Assembly (NCBI GenBank): GCA_020425605.1
Contig: JAGQRH010000002.1
Coordinates: 124,001-188,000 of the forward strand
Source of the DNA: Planctomycetota bacterium
Lineage (GTDB): Bacteria > Planctomycetota > UBA8742 > UBA2392
DNA: 64,000 bases
Reading direction: 5' to 3'
Position 1 is the first letter of the stretch. Every line of letters starts with the position of its first letter. Under the pieces are notes generated by a model. It worked only from the letters and a program-made list of their open reading frames with translations, did no database searches and had not been told where the DNA came from. Shown one piece after another: positions 15,924 through 24,267 of this stretch. A program made the translations under genes and the position numbers.

Positions 15924-18047
15924 ATGGCCTCCGATGTAACAGCGCAATCGTTCTCCAGCCGCAAGGTGTGCCTCGCGCGTTCGCGTGAGCACCTGGCAAA
16001 CCGTGCATACAAGTCCGCCCGCCAGACGCTGGATCGTGGCCTGCAGCAATGGCCTGACCTGGCGTTCGACCACGAATACCTGACGCTGCTCGGCGCGATT
16101 GCCTTTCGCCAGGGCTGCTACCGTGAATCTCGCAGCGCCCTGAACCGCGCAGTGCGCGATGAAGATTGCCACGTCGAGGCGCGCTTCCTGCTTGGGCGCG
16201 CAATGCTGGAGAGCGGCCGGGTCGAGCGCGCGATCATCCTGCTTGAGCGCATCCTCCACGACGAGGAAGAACTCGTACCTTACCGGGTGCATGCGGGCGG
16301 CGCCCTCAGCGTCGCCTATGCCGCGCTGGGGCTGAACAAGAGCAGCCAGGACGCGCTGGAAGTCGCCGCGAAGTTCGGACTGATCAGCGCCCAGCTTCTG
16401 GCCGACGAAGGCTTCCGGCTGATGCGCGTCGGGGCATACCCCGAGGCAGAGGTTCAGCTGGCCAAGGGCCTGCAGGTGGACAGCACCTGCGAAGATGCGT
16501 TCTTCCGCCTGTGCAACACGCTCTACATCCAGGACAAGATTGAGCCGGCGATGGAGGTGCTGGCCTACGGCATCGAGCAGTCGCCCGAGTTCGTCCCGTT
16601 CTACAAGCTGATGGCCGAGCTTTACTCCAACCGCGGCCAGTTCAAGGAAGCCGGGGCATTCCTCAAGCGCGCCATTGAACTGGTGCCCGAAGCCGATGAC
16701 GTCGACGAATCACGTTTCATGATGGCACTGGCACTGCAGCGTGCCGGGCGCATCGAAGGCGCGATGATGGCCTATCGCGATCTGCTGCAGCAGCGCCCGC
16801 GCACACGCCTCCGGAAAGAAGTCAGCATTCGCATCAACTCGCTGGAGGCGCGTCGCAAAGACGCCCGCGCCGTGCGGCTGATCGATTTCCCCCGCAAGCT
16901 TCAGAAGCGCGCCTACTGCGCGCCCAACACGTTGGCGAACGTACTTACCTATGCCGGCACGCCGGCGACTCAGGACGAAGTCGCGGCCCGGATCTTCCGG
17001 GGTGCAGGCACGCGCTGGCCCGAGATGTTCGATTACCTCCGGGAATTCGGCGGCGTCGCCTACCGGGGTTTCTTCGGCAGCGTTGAATTGCTCAAGCGTT
17101 GCATCGACAGCAAAGTCGCGGTGATCACCACCGAGTACTACGGCATGTCAGGCCACGCGCTGGCCGTGATCGGCTACGACGACGTCGGCCAGTTGCTGAT
17201 CGCACAGGACCCACGCTTCCTTGAGCCCGTCGAGATTCCCTACTCGATCTTCGAGAAGTCCTGGATGCACGACGACGGGCTGTGCATCGCCGTCACGGGT
17301 GCGGACAACCGCAAACGCCTGCCCGGCCAAAGCGGCGACGAAGAAAGCCTGGTGCGCCAGTTCATCGAGCTGTTGCGCAAACGCGACGATGGCGGCGATG
17401 AAGCCACCATGCGCGCGGCCGTCGACCTGAGCCAGATCGCGCCGGAAAAGCAGGCCCCGGTGCGCATCCTGGCCGAGATGGCCCTGGAGAGACGTGCAGT
17501 CAGTGAGCTGAAACAGTTGTGCGAAGAGGCGTTGCGCAAGTGGCCCGGATGCTTCTGGGCAACGCGCCACCTTGGCGATGCGCGCTGGATGGATGGCGAC
17601 CTCGAGGGCGCGATGGCGCAGTACCACAAGGCGCGCGCCATCGACCGCCGCGACCAGACCCTGCTGTACGCCATGGGTGAGTTGCTGATTTCACAGGGCC
17701 AGCGCCGTCGCGGGCGCGGCTGCCTGATCACGGCCCTGCGTGAAGACCCGCGCTTCCACCGCGCGCGCCTGCGTCTGGCAGAAGACATGTTCGAGAATGG
17801 CGACAAGGACGACGCCCGTTTCCACGCCCGCCTGCTGATCGAGTACGACCCGGACCACGGCGCCGCCCGCGAGCTGATGGCAAAGATCACAGGCAACACG
17901 GTCGTCCGAACGCTGGCCGAGGACGCCAAGAAAGTCGCCGCCGAGGTTGCCAAGGTACAGGATGCCTCGGCCGCCAAGCAGGAAGAGACTTCCAGGCCCG
18001 TCACGGGCAGCGATGACGACCTCGAGATCGAGCTGGAAGACCTGTAA
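15924..18047 (+). CDS. TPR protein with an embedded C39-like cysteine peptidase domain
   Basis: 707 residues. TPR-type helical repeats occupy about 18-310. A papain-like C39 peptidase domain follows (about 318-455) with catalytic C332 (AYCAPNTLANVL), H411 (GMSGHALAVIGYD) and D429 (IAQDP). A second TPR block covers about 500-640, then an acidic tail. C39 domains cleave double-glycine leaders or act as cysteine peptidases; here no ABC transporter is fused. There is no signal peptide, so it is probably cytosolic unless exported by another route. The start at 15924 follows GGCAGGA. It is divergent from the selenoprotein candidate. Confidence 0.82.
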   Translation: MASDVTAQSFSSRKVCLARSREHLANRAYKSARQTLDRGLQQWPDLAFDHEYLTLLGAIAFRQGCYRESRSALNRAVRDEDCHVEARFLLGRAMLESGRVERAIILLERILHDEEELVPYRVHAGGALSVAYAALGLNKSSQDALEVAAKFGLISAQLLADEGFRLMRVGAYPEAEVQLAKGLQVDSTCEDAFFRLCNTLYIQDKIEPAMEVLAYGIEQSPEFVPFYKLMAELYSNRGQFKEAGAFLKRAIELVPEADDVDESRFMMALALQRAGRIEGAMMAYRDLLQQRPRTRLRKEVSIRINSLEARRKDARAVRLIDFPRKLQKRAYCAPNTLANVLTYAGTPATQDEVAARIFRGAGTRWPEMFDYLREFGGVAYRGFFGSVELLKRCIDSKVAVITTEYYGMSGHALAVIGYDDVGQLLIAQDPRFLEPVEIPYSIFEKSWMHDDGLCIAVTGADNRKRLPGQSGDEESLVRQFIELLRKRDDGGDEATMRAAVDLSQIAPEKQAPVRILAEMALERRAVSELKQLCEEALRKWPGCFWATRHLGDARWMDGDLEGAMAQYHKARAIDRRDQTLLYAMGELLISQGQRRRGRGCLITALREDPRFHRARLRLAEDMFENGDKDDARFHARLLIEYDPDHGAARELMAKITGNTVVRTLAEDAKKVAAEVAKVQDASAAKQEETSRPVTGSDDDLEIELEDL

Positions 18048-18212
18048 TCCGGCGGCTTCTGTCACATTCCGGGCCCCAATGTTAACCCCGGATTTCTTTC
18101 GGTATGTCAGTCGTTTCTAATTAGGATACCGCCCCGGCTGTGGGGGGTTGCGTCTGCGCTGTACGCAGGAAGCAACGGTCACCACGGCTGCTTTGTTTAG
18201 AGGACCGGAAGG

Positions 18213-18680
18213 ATGATGATCGCAGTGGCAACTATCATATCGGGCGGACAGACCGGTGCCGATCGCGGCGCGTTGGACGCAGCTATTGAACTTGGCATTC
18301 CCCACGGCGGTACCTGCCCCAAGGGTCGGCCGGCTGAGGACGGAATCATCCCACCGAAGTACCAGTTAAAGGAAAGCACCCACAAGGACAGCGCCGAGCG
18401 TACCGAGGCAAACGTCGCAAAGGGTGATGGCACACTGATTTGCACCTTCGGCCGCCTCACCGGCGGCAGCAAGCTGACGGCCGAGTTCGCGCGCCGCCAC
18501 AACAAGCCATACCTGCACCTCGATCTGAACGCCGAAGCCACCGACTACGCAGTAAAGTGCGTGCGCGAATGGCTCACGGACCAGGACATCAAGGTGCTCA
18601 ACGTGGCAGGCGGCAGAGAGTCAGAATCCGCCGGACTGCACGGCGCGGTCAAAGACCTGCTGACCCGCGTTTTCAAGTAG
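18213..18680 (+). CDS. SLOG-superfamily nucleotide-binding protein (cpYpsA, formerly 'molybdenum carrier')
   Basis: 155 residues. The N-terminal motif ISGGQTGADRGALDAAIELG, followed by HGGTCPKGRPAEDG, is diagnostic of the circularly permuted YpsA SLOG family (Pfam formerly 'putative molybdenum carrier'). A later GTLICTFGRLTGGSKLT matches the phosphate-binding second half. SLOG proteins bind nucleotides or ligands derived from them; several act as sensors in conflict systems, others in cofactor handling. The true role is not known. The start may be either of two consecutive ATGs (18213 or 18216) after GGAAGG. No partner gene lies adjacent on the same strand before the terminator. Confidence 0.85.
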   Translation: MMIAVATIISGGQTGADRGALDAAIELGIPHGGTCPKGRPAEDGIIPPKYQLKESTHKDSAERTEANVAKGDGTLICTFGRLTGGSKLTAEFARRHNKPYLHLDLNAEATDYAVKCVREWLTDQDIKVLNVAGGRESESAGLHGAVKDLLTRVFK

Positions 18681-18704
18681 CCGAGCCAGCCGATTGGACA
18701 CTCA

Positions 18705-18737
18705 CAGCCCCGGGCCAGTGCCCCGGGGCTGCTGTTT
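18705..18737 (+). terminator. Rho-independent terminator after the SLOG gene
   Basis: A perfect 10-bp stem, CAGCCCCGGG at 18705-18714 with CCCGGGGCTG at 18722-18731, is followed by CTGTTTTG. It ends transcription of the SLOG gene 46 bp before the sheath gene start. Confidence 0.88.
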
Positions 18738-18782
18738 TGTGTTCGCCGTCTTCTCCGCTAGACTCCGGCCGGGAGAGTAATC

Positions 18783-20480
18783 ATGAGTGACGAGAAGCGC
18801 GTGAAGGGATTTGAGGGCAGCTTTGGCTTTGGGCCGAGTGACCGCCCGGAGGTGAGGCCGCTGCCGTTCCGAATCATGGCGGTGGGCAACTTCTGCGGTG
18901 CGAACCGAAGCGAAGCCCGCAACCCGGCCGTGATCGACGCGCATGACTTCGACAAGGTGATGGCGCAATTCTGGCCGCGCGCGGTGTTCGAGGTCGATGG
19001 TCATCTCGGAAAAGACAAGACGATCGAGATCGACTTCACGCCCCAGTCGCTCAAGGACTTCGAGCCCGGCGCCATGGCGGCACGCATCAACGCACTGGCG
19101 CCGGTCGCGGACTTCATCGCGCGGGCAAAGGGGCTGGCTGACGGCAGCGTGAAACCCGCCGACTTCAAACAGAACCTCGCCCCGATCCAGGCCGTGCCCG
19201 CATTGCGAGATGCGCTGGAGGCGGTGCTCGACAAGATCGGTGGTGCCCCGGCTGCCGCCTCGACCAGCGACTCGGGCGATTCCGGAGACAAGAACGTCGA
19301 CGCCATCTTCGACATGGTGGAGCAGAAGAAGCCGGCCGCGGGCTCGGCGATCGACAGCTTTGCGGCGGGACTCGGCGGGGGCAAGAGCGGCATCGACGTC
19401 AGCGACGCGATCGGCATGGCGCAGAAGCTGCTTGAGAAACAACTGCGCCCGGTGCTGGACGACCCGCAGGTGAAGGCGCTTGAGCGCAACTGGCGCGGGC
19501 TGCATATGCTCTGCAAACGCGGGAAGGGCGCGCAGGTTGAAGTCTTCGACGGCGATTTCGACAGCTGGCAGGAACAGGTCTTCAACGGCGAGCTTGCCGG
19601 CACCAGCGAGGCGCCGCTCGGCATGGTGGTGCTGTGCAACGAGATCGAGAACTCGCCCGCAGGCATGGACGCGCTGCAGCAGTGGGGCGACGCCGGCGGG
19701 CAGATCCAGTGTCCGGTCGTGTTCGACGCCGGCCTGCTGGTTGGCGAAAGCGCGACTGCACTGGCGGGGCGCGACCACTCGGCCGGGCTGTTCGATGAAT
19801 CGCGCTTCGACAAGTGGCGCAGTCTACGAGAGAAGGATGAATCGCGCTGGCTGGTGGCGGCGCTGAACCCGTTCGTGCTACGCCCGGCCTTCACGCGGAA
19901 AAAACACGGCATGGAAGCGCCGGCACTCTGGGGCGCACCGTCATGGGTCGTCGCCGCGGCCGTGGCGGGCAGCATGGAAAACACCGGTTGGCCGGCATCG
20001 CACACCGGTGCAGCGGCCGGGGAGGTCTCAGCGCTGCCGATCGTCGAACACGAAGACGGCGCCGAGTATCCACTGGAGACGACCTTCAGTGATCGTGCAC
20101 TCAAGGACCTTTCAAAGTCAGGCTTCACGCCGCTGATCTGCCAGCCGAACAACGACAGCGCCTGGGTCATCCTCGCGCCGACAGTGCACAAGCCCAGCAA
20201 GGCCGAAGAAGAAGGCAAGCTCGGCACGCTGGCATATCAACTGCTGGCCGCGCGCCTGGGCGAGATGATCATGCGAAACAAAGCCAAGCTGGTCGTGCCG
20301 GGCGACATGCAGGGCAGCGCCGAGAACTTCGGCAAGTTCCTGGGCGGGCTGCTGGCCGAGACCGGCCCCGGCGCCAACGTCGATATCTCGGCGCAGGGCG
20401 GCACGCTGGTGCTAAGCATCCGCACCGGCCGAGACCTGCTCGGCGGAGCGGAACTCCAACTCGGCGTGAACGTACAGTGA
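18783..20480 (+). CDS. fused type VI-type contractile sheath protein (TssB-TssC fusion)
   Basis: 565 residues. Residues about 20-155 match the small sheath subunit TssB/VipA (PFRIMAVGNFCGANR, then DFDKVMAQFWPR, then IDFTPQSLKDFEPGAMAARI). An Ala/Ser/Asp-rich linker (about 156-205) follows. Residues about 210-565 match the large subunit TssC/VipB: KALERNWRGLHMLCKRG, FDKWRSLREKDESRWLV, FSDRALKDLSKSGFTPLIC, LAARLGEMIMRNK. In standard T6SS these are two proteins that assemble as a heterodimer into the sheath; here they are one chain. The TssC half is about 355 residues against roughly 490 usually. No other T6SS, phage-tail or injection-system gene is in the window. Confidence 0.87.
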   Translation: MSDEKRVKGFEGSFGFGPSDRPEVRPLPFRIMAVGNFCGANRSEARNPAVIDAHDFDKVMAQFWPRAVFEVDGHLGKDKTIEIDFTPQSLKDFEPGAMAARINALAPVADFIARAKGLADGSVKPADFKQNLAPIQAVPALRDALEAVLDKIGGAPAAASTSDSGDSGDKNVDAIFDMVEQKKPAAGSAIDSFAAGLGGGKSGIDVSDAIGMAQKLLEKQLRPVLDDPQVKALERNWRGLHMLCKRGKGAQVEVFDGDFDSWQEQVFNGELAGTSEAPLGMVVLCNEIENSPAGMDALQQWGDAGGQIQCPVVFDAGLLVGESATALAGRDHSAGLFDESRFDKWRSLREKDESRWLVAALNPFVLRPAFTRKKHGMEAPALWGAPSWVVAAAVAGSMENTGWPASHTGAAAGEVSALPIVEHEDGAEYPLETTFSDRALKDLSKSGFTPLICQPNNDSAWVILAPTVHKPSKAEEEGKLGTLAYQLLAARLGEMIMRNKAKLVVPGDMQGSAENFGKFLGGLLAETGPGANVDISAQGGTLVLSIRTGRDLLGGAELQLGVNVQ

Positions 20481-20493
20481 CGCAGGATCCGCC

Positions 20494-20982
20494 ATGACGG
20501 CCAACGACATCTTCGTTCTCGCGCGGGCGTTGCATGTGCTGGGCGTTGTGGTGTGGATCGGTGGCGTGGCGTTCGTGACCACGGTGCTGATTCCGGCGCT
20601 GCGCCGCATGCCTGATGCAGACAAGCGCATGGAGCTGTTCGAGAAACTCGAAGGCCGTTTCTCGCTGCAGGCAAAGTTCGTCACACTGATCACCGGCGCA
20701 TCCGGCTTCTACATGGTGTACGCGATGGGCGCGTGGGATCGGTTCACGAAGCCGCAGTTCTGGTGGATGCACGCGATGGTGCTGGTGTGGGCCGCGTTCA
20801 CGCTGGTGCTGTTCGTGCTCGAGCCGCTGTTCCTGCACCGCTGGTTCCGCGACCGCGCAAGCAAAGACCCCGAGGGCACCTTCCGCCTGGTGCAGATCAT
20901 GCACGTCGTGCTTCTGTCCATCAGCCTTGTTGCCGTCGCCGGCGCAGTAGCCGGAGTCCGCGGCGTCTACATCTTCGCCTGA
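20494..20982 (+). CDS. four-helix integral membrane protein (CopD/DUF2269-like)
   Basis: 162 residues with four predicted membrane helices (about 8-30, 58-78, 86-108, 135-157). Conserved-looking His residues lie in helices 1 (ARALHVLGVVVWIGG) and 3 (WWMHAMVLVW). This resembles small CopD-like or DUF2269-type proteins that are thought to bind haem or copper, but I am not sure of the family. It starts 13 bp after the sheath gene stop, so it may be cotranscribed with it. Confidence 0.7.
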   Translation: MTANDIFVLARALHVLGVVVWIGGVAFVTTVLIPALRRMPDADKRMELFEKLEGRFSLQAKFVTLITGASGFYMVYAMGAWDRFTKPQFWWMHAMVLVWAAFTLVLFVLEPLFLHRWFRDRASKDPEGTFRLVQIMHVVLLSISLVAVAGAVAGVRGVYIFA

Positions 20983-21048
20983 ACTCTCTGACCGTTCAGG
21001 CCCGTGGCCGGGCTGCCTGTTCCTGCTAGTATCCGTGCGGAGACGAAA

Positions 21049-22818
21049 ATGGCTGACGAACCTGCAATGACCGCGGGACGCCGCAAGTCGGTTGCCCGTG
21101 CGACGAAGAAGAAAGCGACCAAACCCGCACTGCACTACACCGTGTCGATGCCGGACCCGGCGTCGCATACCTTCCACGTAGAGATCAAGCTCAGCGGCAC
21201 CGGCGAATTCTGCGTGCTTGCGTTTCCCGCCTGGACGCCCGGCAGCTACAAGATTCGCGAGTTCGGCAAGAACGTCAGCGGCTTCAAGGCTAAAGGCGCG
21301 AAGTTCGAGATGCTCGACAAACAGCGCTACCGCATCAGTGGCGACTGCACAGTCAGCTTCGACTACTACGCCGACGAGCTGTCCGTCCGCACGCCTCACC
21401 TGGACGACACCCACGGCTTCTTCCTCGGTACCAATCTGCTGCCGTATCTCGAAGACGTGAACGGCCTGCCGGCCAAGGCTGACTACACGGTGACGATCAA
21501 GCCGTTCAAGGGATGGAAAGTGGCGACATCCCTGAAGGGAAAAGGCAGCACTTTTCATACGGACAACTACGACGTGCTGGGCGACACGCCGTTCGAAGTC
21601 GGCACCCACTCGGTGAAGTCGTTCAAGGTGCGCGGCATCAGGCACGACGTCGCGTTCTACGGCTACGGCAACTTCGACGCCGACCGCATCGTCACGGACA
21701 CGAAGAAGATCGTAGAGACGCAGGCCAAAAACTTCGGCGGGCTTCCCTACAACTACTACCTGTTCATCCACCACATTACCCCTGACTCGGGTGGCGGACT
21801 GGAACACCTCAACAGTTGCGTCTGCGCCTGGCCAAGCTGGAAGTTCAAGAAGGAAGAGGACTACCAGCGTTTCATCAGACTGGTGTCGCACGAGTTCTTC
21901 CACGTCTGGAACGTCAAGCGCATCCGGCCGAAGATCCTCGGTCCGTTCGACTATTCGAAAGAGCAGCACACCAAGGCCCTCTGGATCATGGAGGGAATGA
22001 CGCAGTACTACGAGCGGCTGTGGTGTGCGCGCGCCGGCGTGACGAAGCCGCAGATGGTACTCGACTCATATGCCGAGACGATCGATCGCGAAGACAACCG
22101 TCCCGGGCGAAGGGTCATGTCGCTGGAAGACTCAAGCTGGCTGGCGTGGACCAAGCTGTACCTCGCCGACGAAAACTTCATGAACACCGGCGTCAGCTAT
22201 TACTCGCGCGGCGCGCAGGTCGGGCTGCTGCTGGACGCGAAGATTCGCAACGCCACGGGCGGCAAGCGCAGCCTGGACGACGTCATGCGACTGGCCTTCA
22301 AGCGCTGGGGCTGGCCCAAGCCCGGCTTTGCCGAGGGCGAGTGGGAAAAACTGGCCGAGGAAGTCGCCGGCGTCAAGCTGACGGCCCTGTGGCGCGACCA
22401 CGTGCGCGGCACAAAAGAAATGCACTACGACGAATTCCTCGACTGCTATGGGCTCGAGCTCACGCGCGACAAGCAGGGCAATGAGCCGTGGCTCGGCATC
22501 AACACGGACGAGCGCAACGGTGCATTGCAGGTGATCGGTGTTCACGCCGACGGGCCGGGCCGCAAGGCGGGGCTGCAGCCGCGCGATGAGATCCTCGCGA
22601 TCGACGGGAACAAGGTCAGCGGCAAGTCATTCAGCGATCGCGTTTCAGACCTGAAGCCCGGAGCACAGTGCACGCTCACGCTGTTCCGGCGCGAGCGACT
22701 GGTCTCGGCACAGTTGAAAGTCGCCACACAGCCGGCCGGAAAACTGAAGCTGCAAGTCAGCAAGAAACAGACGCCACAGCAGAAGCGCAACTTCCGCAAG
22801 TGGATGGGACCCGGCTAG
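21049..22818 (+). CDS. M61-family metallopeptidase with PDZ domain
   Basis: 589 residues from the ATG at 21049. The N-terminal beta domain (about 28-200) and catalytic domain match M61 glycyl aminopeptidases: SGGGLEHLNS (about 247-256), the zinc motif HEFFHVWN (281-288) and the third ligand E315 in MEGMTQYYE. A PDZ domain covers about 490-565 (GLQPRDEILAIDG). The length is close to the family norm. No signal peptide is visible; the first 25 residues are basic (RRKSVARATKKK), so it is predicted cytosolic. M61 enzymes remove N-terminal Gly or Ala from peptides. Confidence 0.92.
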   Translation: MADEPAMTAGRRKSVARATKKKATKPALHYTVSMPDPASHTFHVEIKLSGTGEFCVLAFPAWTPGSYKIREFGKNVSGFKAKGAKFEMLDKQRYRISGDCTVSFDYYADELSVRTPHLDDTHGFFLGTNLLPYLEDVNGLPAKADYTVTIKPFKGWKVATSLKGKGSTFHTDNYDVLGDTPFEVGTHSVKSFKVRGIRHDVAFYGYGNFDADRIVTDTKKIVETQAKNFGGLPYNYYLFIHHITPDSGGGLEHLNSCVCAWPSWKFKKEEDYQRFIRLVSHEFFHVWNVKRIRPKILGPFDYSKEQHTKALWIMEGMTQYYERLWCARAGVTKPQMVLDSYAETIDREDNRPGRRVMSLEDSSWLAWTKLYLADENFMNTGVSYYSRGAQVGLLLDAKIRNATGGKRSLDDVMRLAFKRWGWPKPGFAEGEWEKLAEEVAGVKLTALWRDHVRGTKEMHYDEFLDCYGLELTRDKQGNEPWLGINTDERNGALQVIGVHADGPGRKAGLQPRDEILAIDGNKVSGKSFSDRVSDLKPGAQCTLTLFRRERLVSAQLKVATQPAGKLKLQVSKKQTPQQKRNFRKWMGPG

Positions 22819-22854
22819 TCCGGCGTGCGACTGGGACACCGTTGCCTGGAGCCC

Positions 22855-24075
22855 TCATGCCAGCCGCATGTCCGGCCCGTCAATCAGTTCCGCTACTACC
22901 TGTACGCTCGGGTTTGACGGCGCTTTACGGCGGCGGCGCATGACGACCATGTTTCGACCGTGCTCCTTGGCGTCGTACAGTGCGAGGTCTGCGCGGTTGA
23001 AGAACTCAGTGTCCTGCTCGCCTTTGTAGAGTTCCGTTACGCCGAAGCTGGCCGTGACGCCGCCTCGGATGACTTTGCAGTCTTCGATCAGCGCGCGAAG
23101 ACGCTCGGCCACGGCACAGGCGTCACTGAGCTTGGTTTCTTCCATCAGGATCATGAATTCCTCGCCGCCCCAGCGGATCACGTCATCCGTGCGGCGCATG
23201 GTCCTGGTCAGGATCTCGGCGAACGCGACCAGCACTTCGTCGCCCTTGGCGTGGCCGTAGGTGTCGTTGATGCGCTTGAAGTGGTCAAGGTCGCACATGA
23301 CCATGCAGACGGGCGTGCCCTTTCGCGCCTGGCGGGCACGGGCGCGGCGCATGCAGGCCGAGAATGCCCGACGGTTGAACAGCCCGGTCAGTTGGTCCTG
23401 CATCGCGAGGTCTTCGAAGTCCTCGGCCTTGGTCAGTGCGGTGCCGTATGCCAGGCGCAGGCGTGAGAAGCCGGCCATCATGATCAGGAACACAGGCGTC
23501 GCGATCAGATAGTTGACCGTCAGGTCCTGCTGCAGTGCTTCGGGCACCGGATACTGGTTAACAGTCAGGAACAGCGCGATGCCGACCGCGCCGACGGCAT
23601 AGTAAATGAAGCCGAGTTTCAGCCCGTGCTTGTGCATCAGGAACACGAACAGGCAGGCGCCCAGGATGCTCCACGGCACGATGCCAGTGAGGTAGTCGGG
23701 CTGCAGGCCTTCGGTGCCGGTAATCCAGAGCCCGATCAGCAGCCTTTCCATGACGGTCGCTGCACCAACCGCCAAAGTCGCCAGGCGCACCTTGTGGGTG
23801 CAGCCGGGACGGCACTTGAGCGCCCAGACCAACAACGCGGCAAACACGACGGCCGTGGCTGGCAGTTGATAGCGCTCAAACCAGGTGGCGTTGCCCATGG
23901 CGGCCGCGGCGATCGAGATGACCACGCTGGCCAGAGTAAACATCGGCAAGAGCAACAGGATGAAAGTGCGCTCAAGCAGGTGCGGCTTGAACAGGGTCTC
24001 GGGCGAATTCTGCAGCAGGATCGTCTTCACCCCGGCATAGCGCCTCAGCCCTACAAGCGTGCTTTCTTTTTTCAT
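22855..24075 (-). CDS. membrane-bound diguanylate cyclase (GGDEF)
   Basis: 406 residues. About six membrane helices (35-220) form the sensor, and a GGDEF domain follows from DQLTGLFNRRAF. The active motif GGEEF is intact at 303-307, with substrate-binding DLDHFKRINDTYGH, and an inhibitory I-site RRTD five residues before GGEEF. It should make c-di-GMP and be feedback-inhibited. The start ATG at 24073-24075 is chosen because an upstream extension adds a non-conserved Arg/Gly-rich stretch. It is a close paralogue of the next gene upstream (24268-25446). Confidence 0.92.
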   Translation of the reverse strand: MKKESTLVGLRRYAGVKTILLQNSPETLFKPHLLERTFILLLLPMFTLASVVISIAAAAMGNATWFERYQLPATAVVFAALLVWALKCRPGCTHKVRLATLAVGAATVMERLLIGLWITGTEGLQPDYLTGIVPWSILGACLFVFLMHKHGLKLGFIYYAVGAVGIALFLTVNQYPVPEALQQDLTVNYLIATPVFLIMMAGFSRLRLAYGTALTKAEDFEDLAMQDQLTGLFNRRAFSACMRRARARQARKGTPVCMVMCDLDHFKRINDTYGHAKGDEVLVAFAEILTRTMRRTDDVIRWGGEEFMILMEETKLSDACAVAERLRALIEDCKVIRGGVTASFGVTELYKGEQDTEFFNRADLALYDAKEHGRNMVVMRRRRKAPSNPSVQVVAELIDGPDMRLA

Positions 24076-24267
24076 GGTCCTGCCCTCCGGGTACCTCGCC
24101 CGGATGCCCGCCCGGCACCCGACCCCAGAAGGATACCACACGAATGCACAATACGCATAAAATGCACAAGAAAAGGCGTGAGAATTACGACCAGCCATAA
24201 GTATTTACAAAACAGCAACTTATGGCTGAACGTCACGACCGAACGCACATTCGGGTGCAGTGCGGGC

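Noticed and set aside
20269..21969. 566-codon minus-strand frame
   Set aside because: It runs antisense to the TssBC, membrane and M61 genes, all of which carry recognisable motifs. Its product has no motif.
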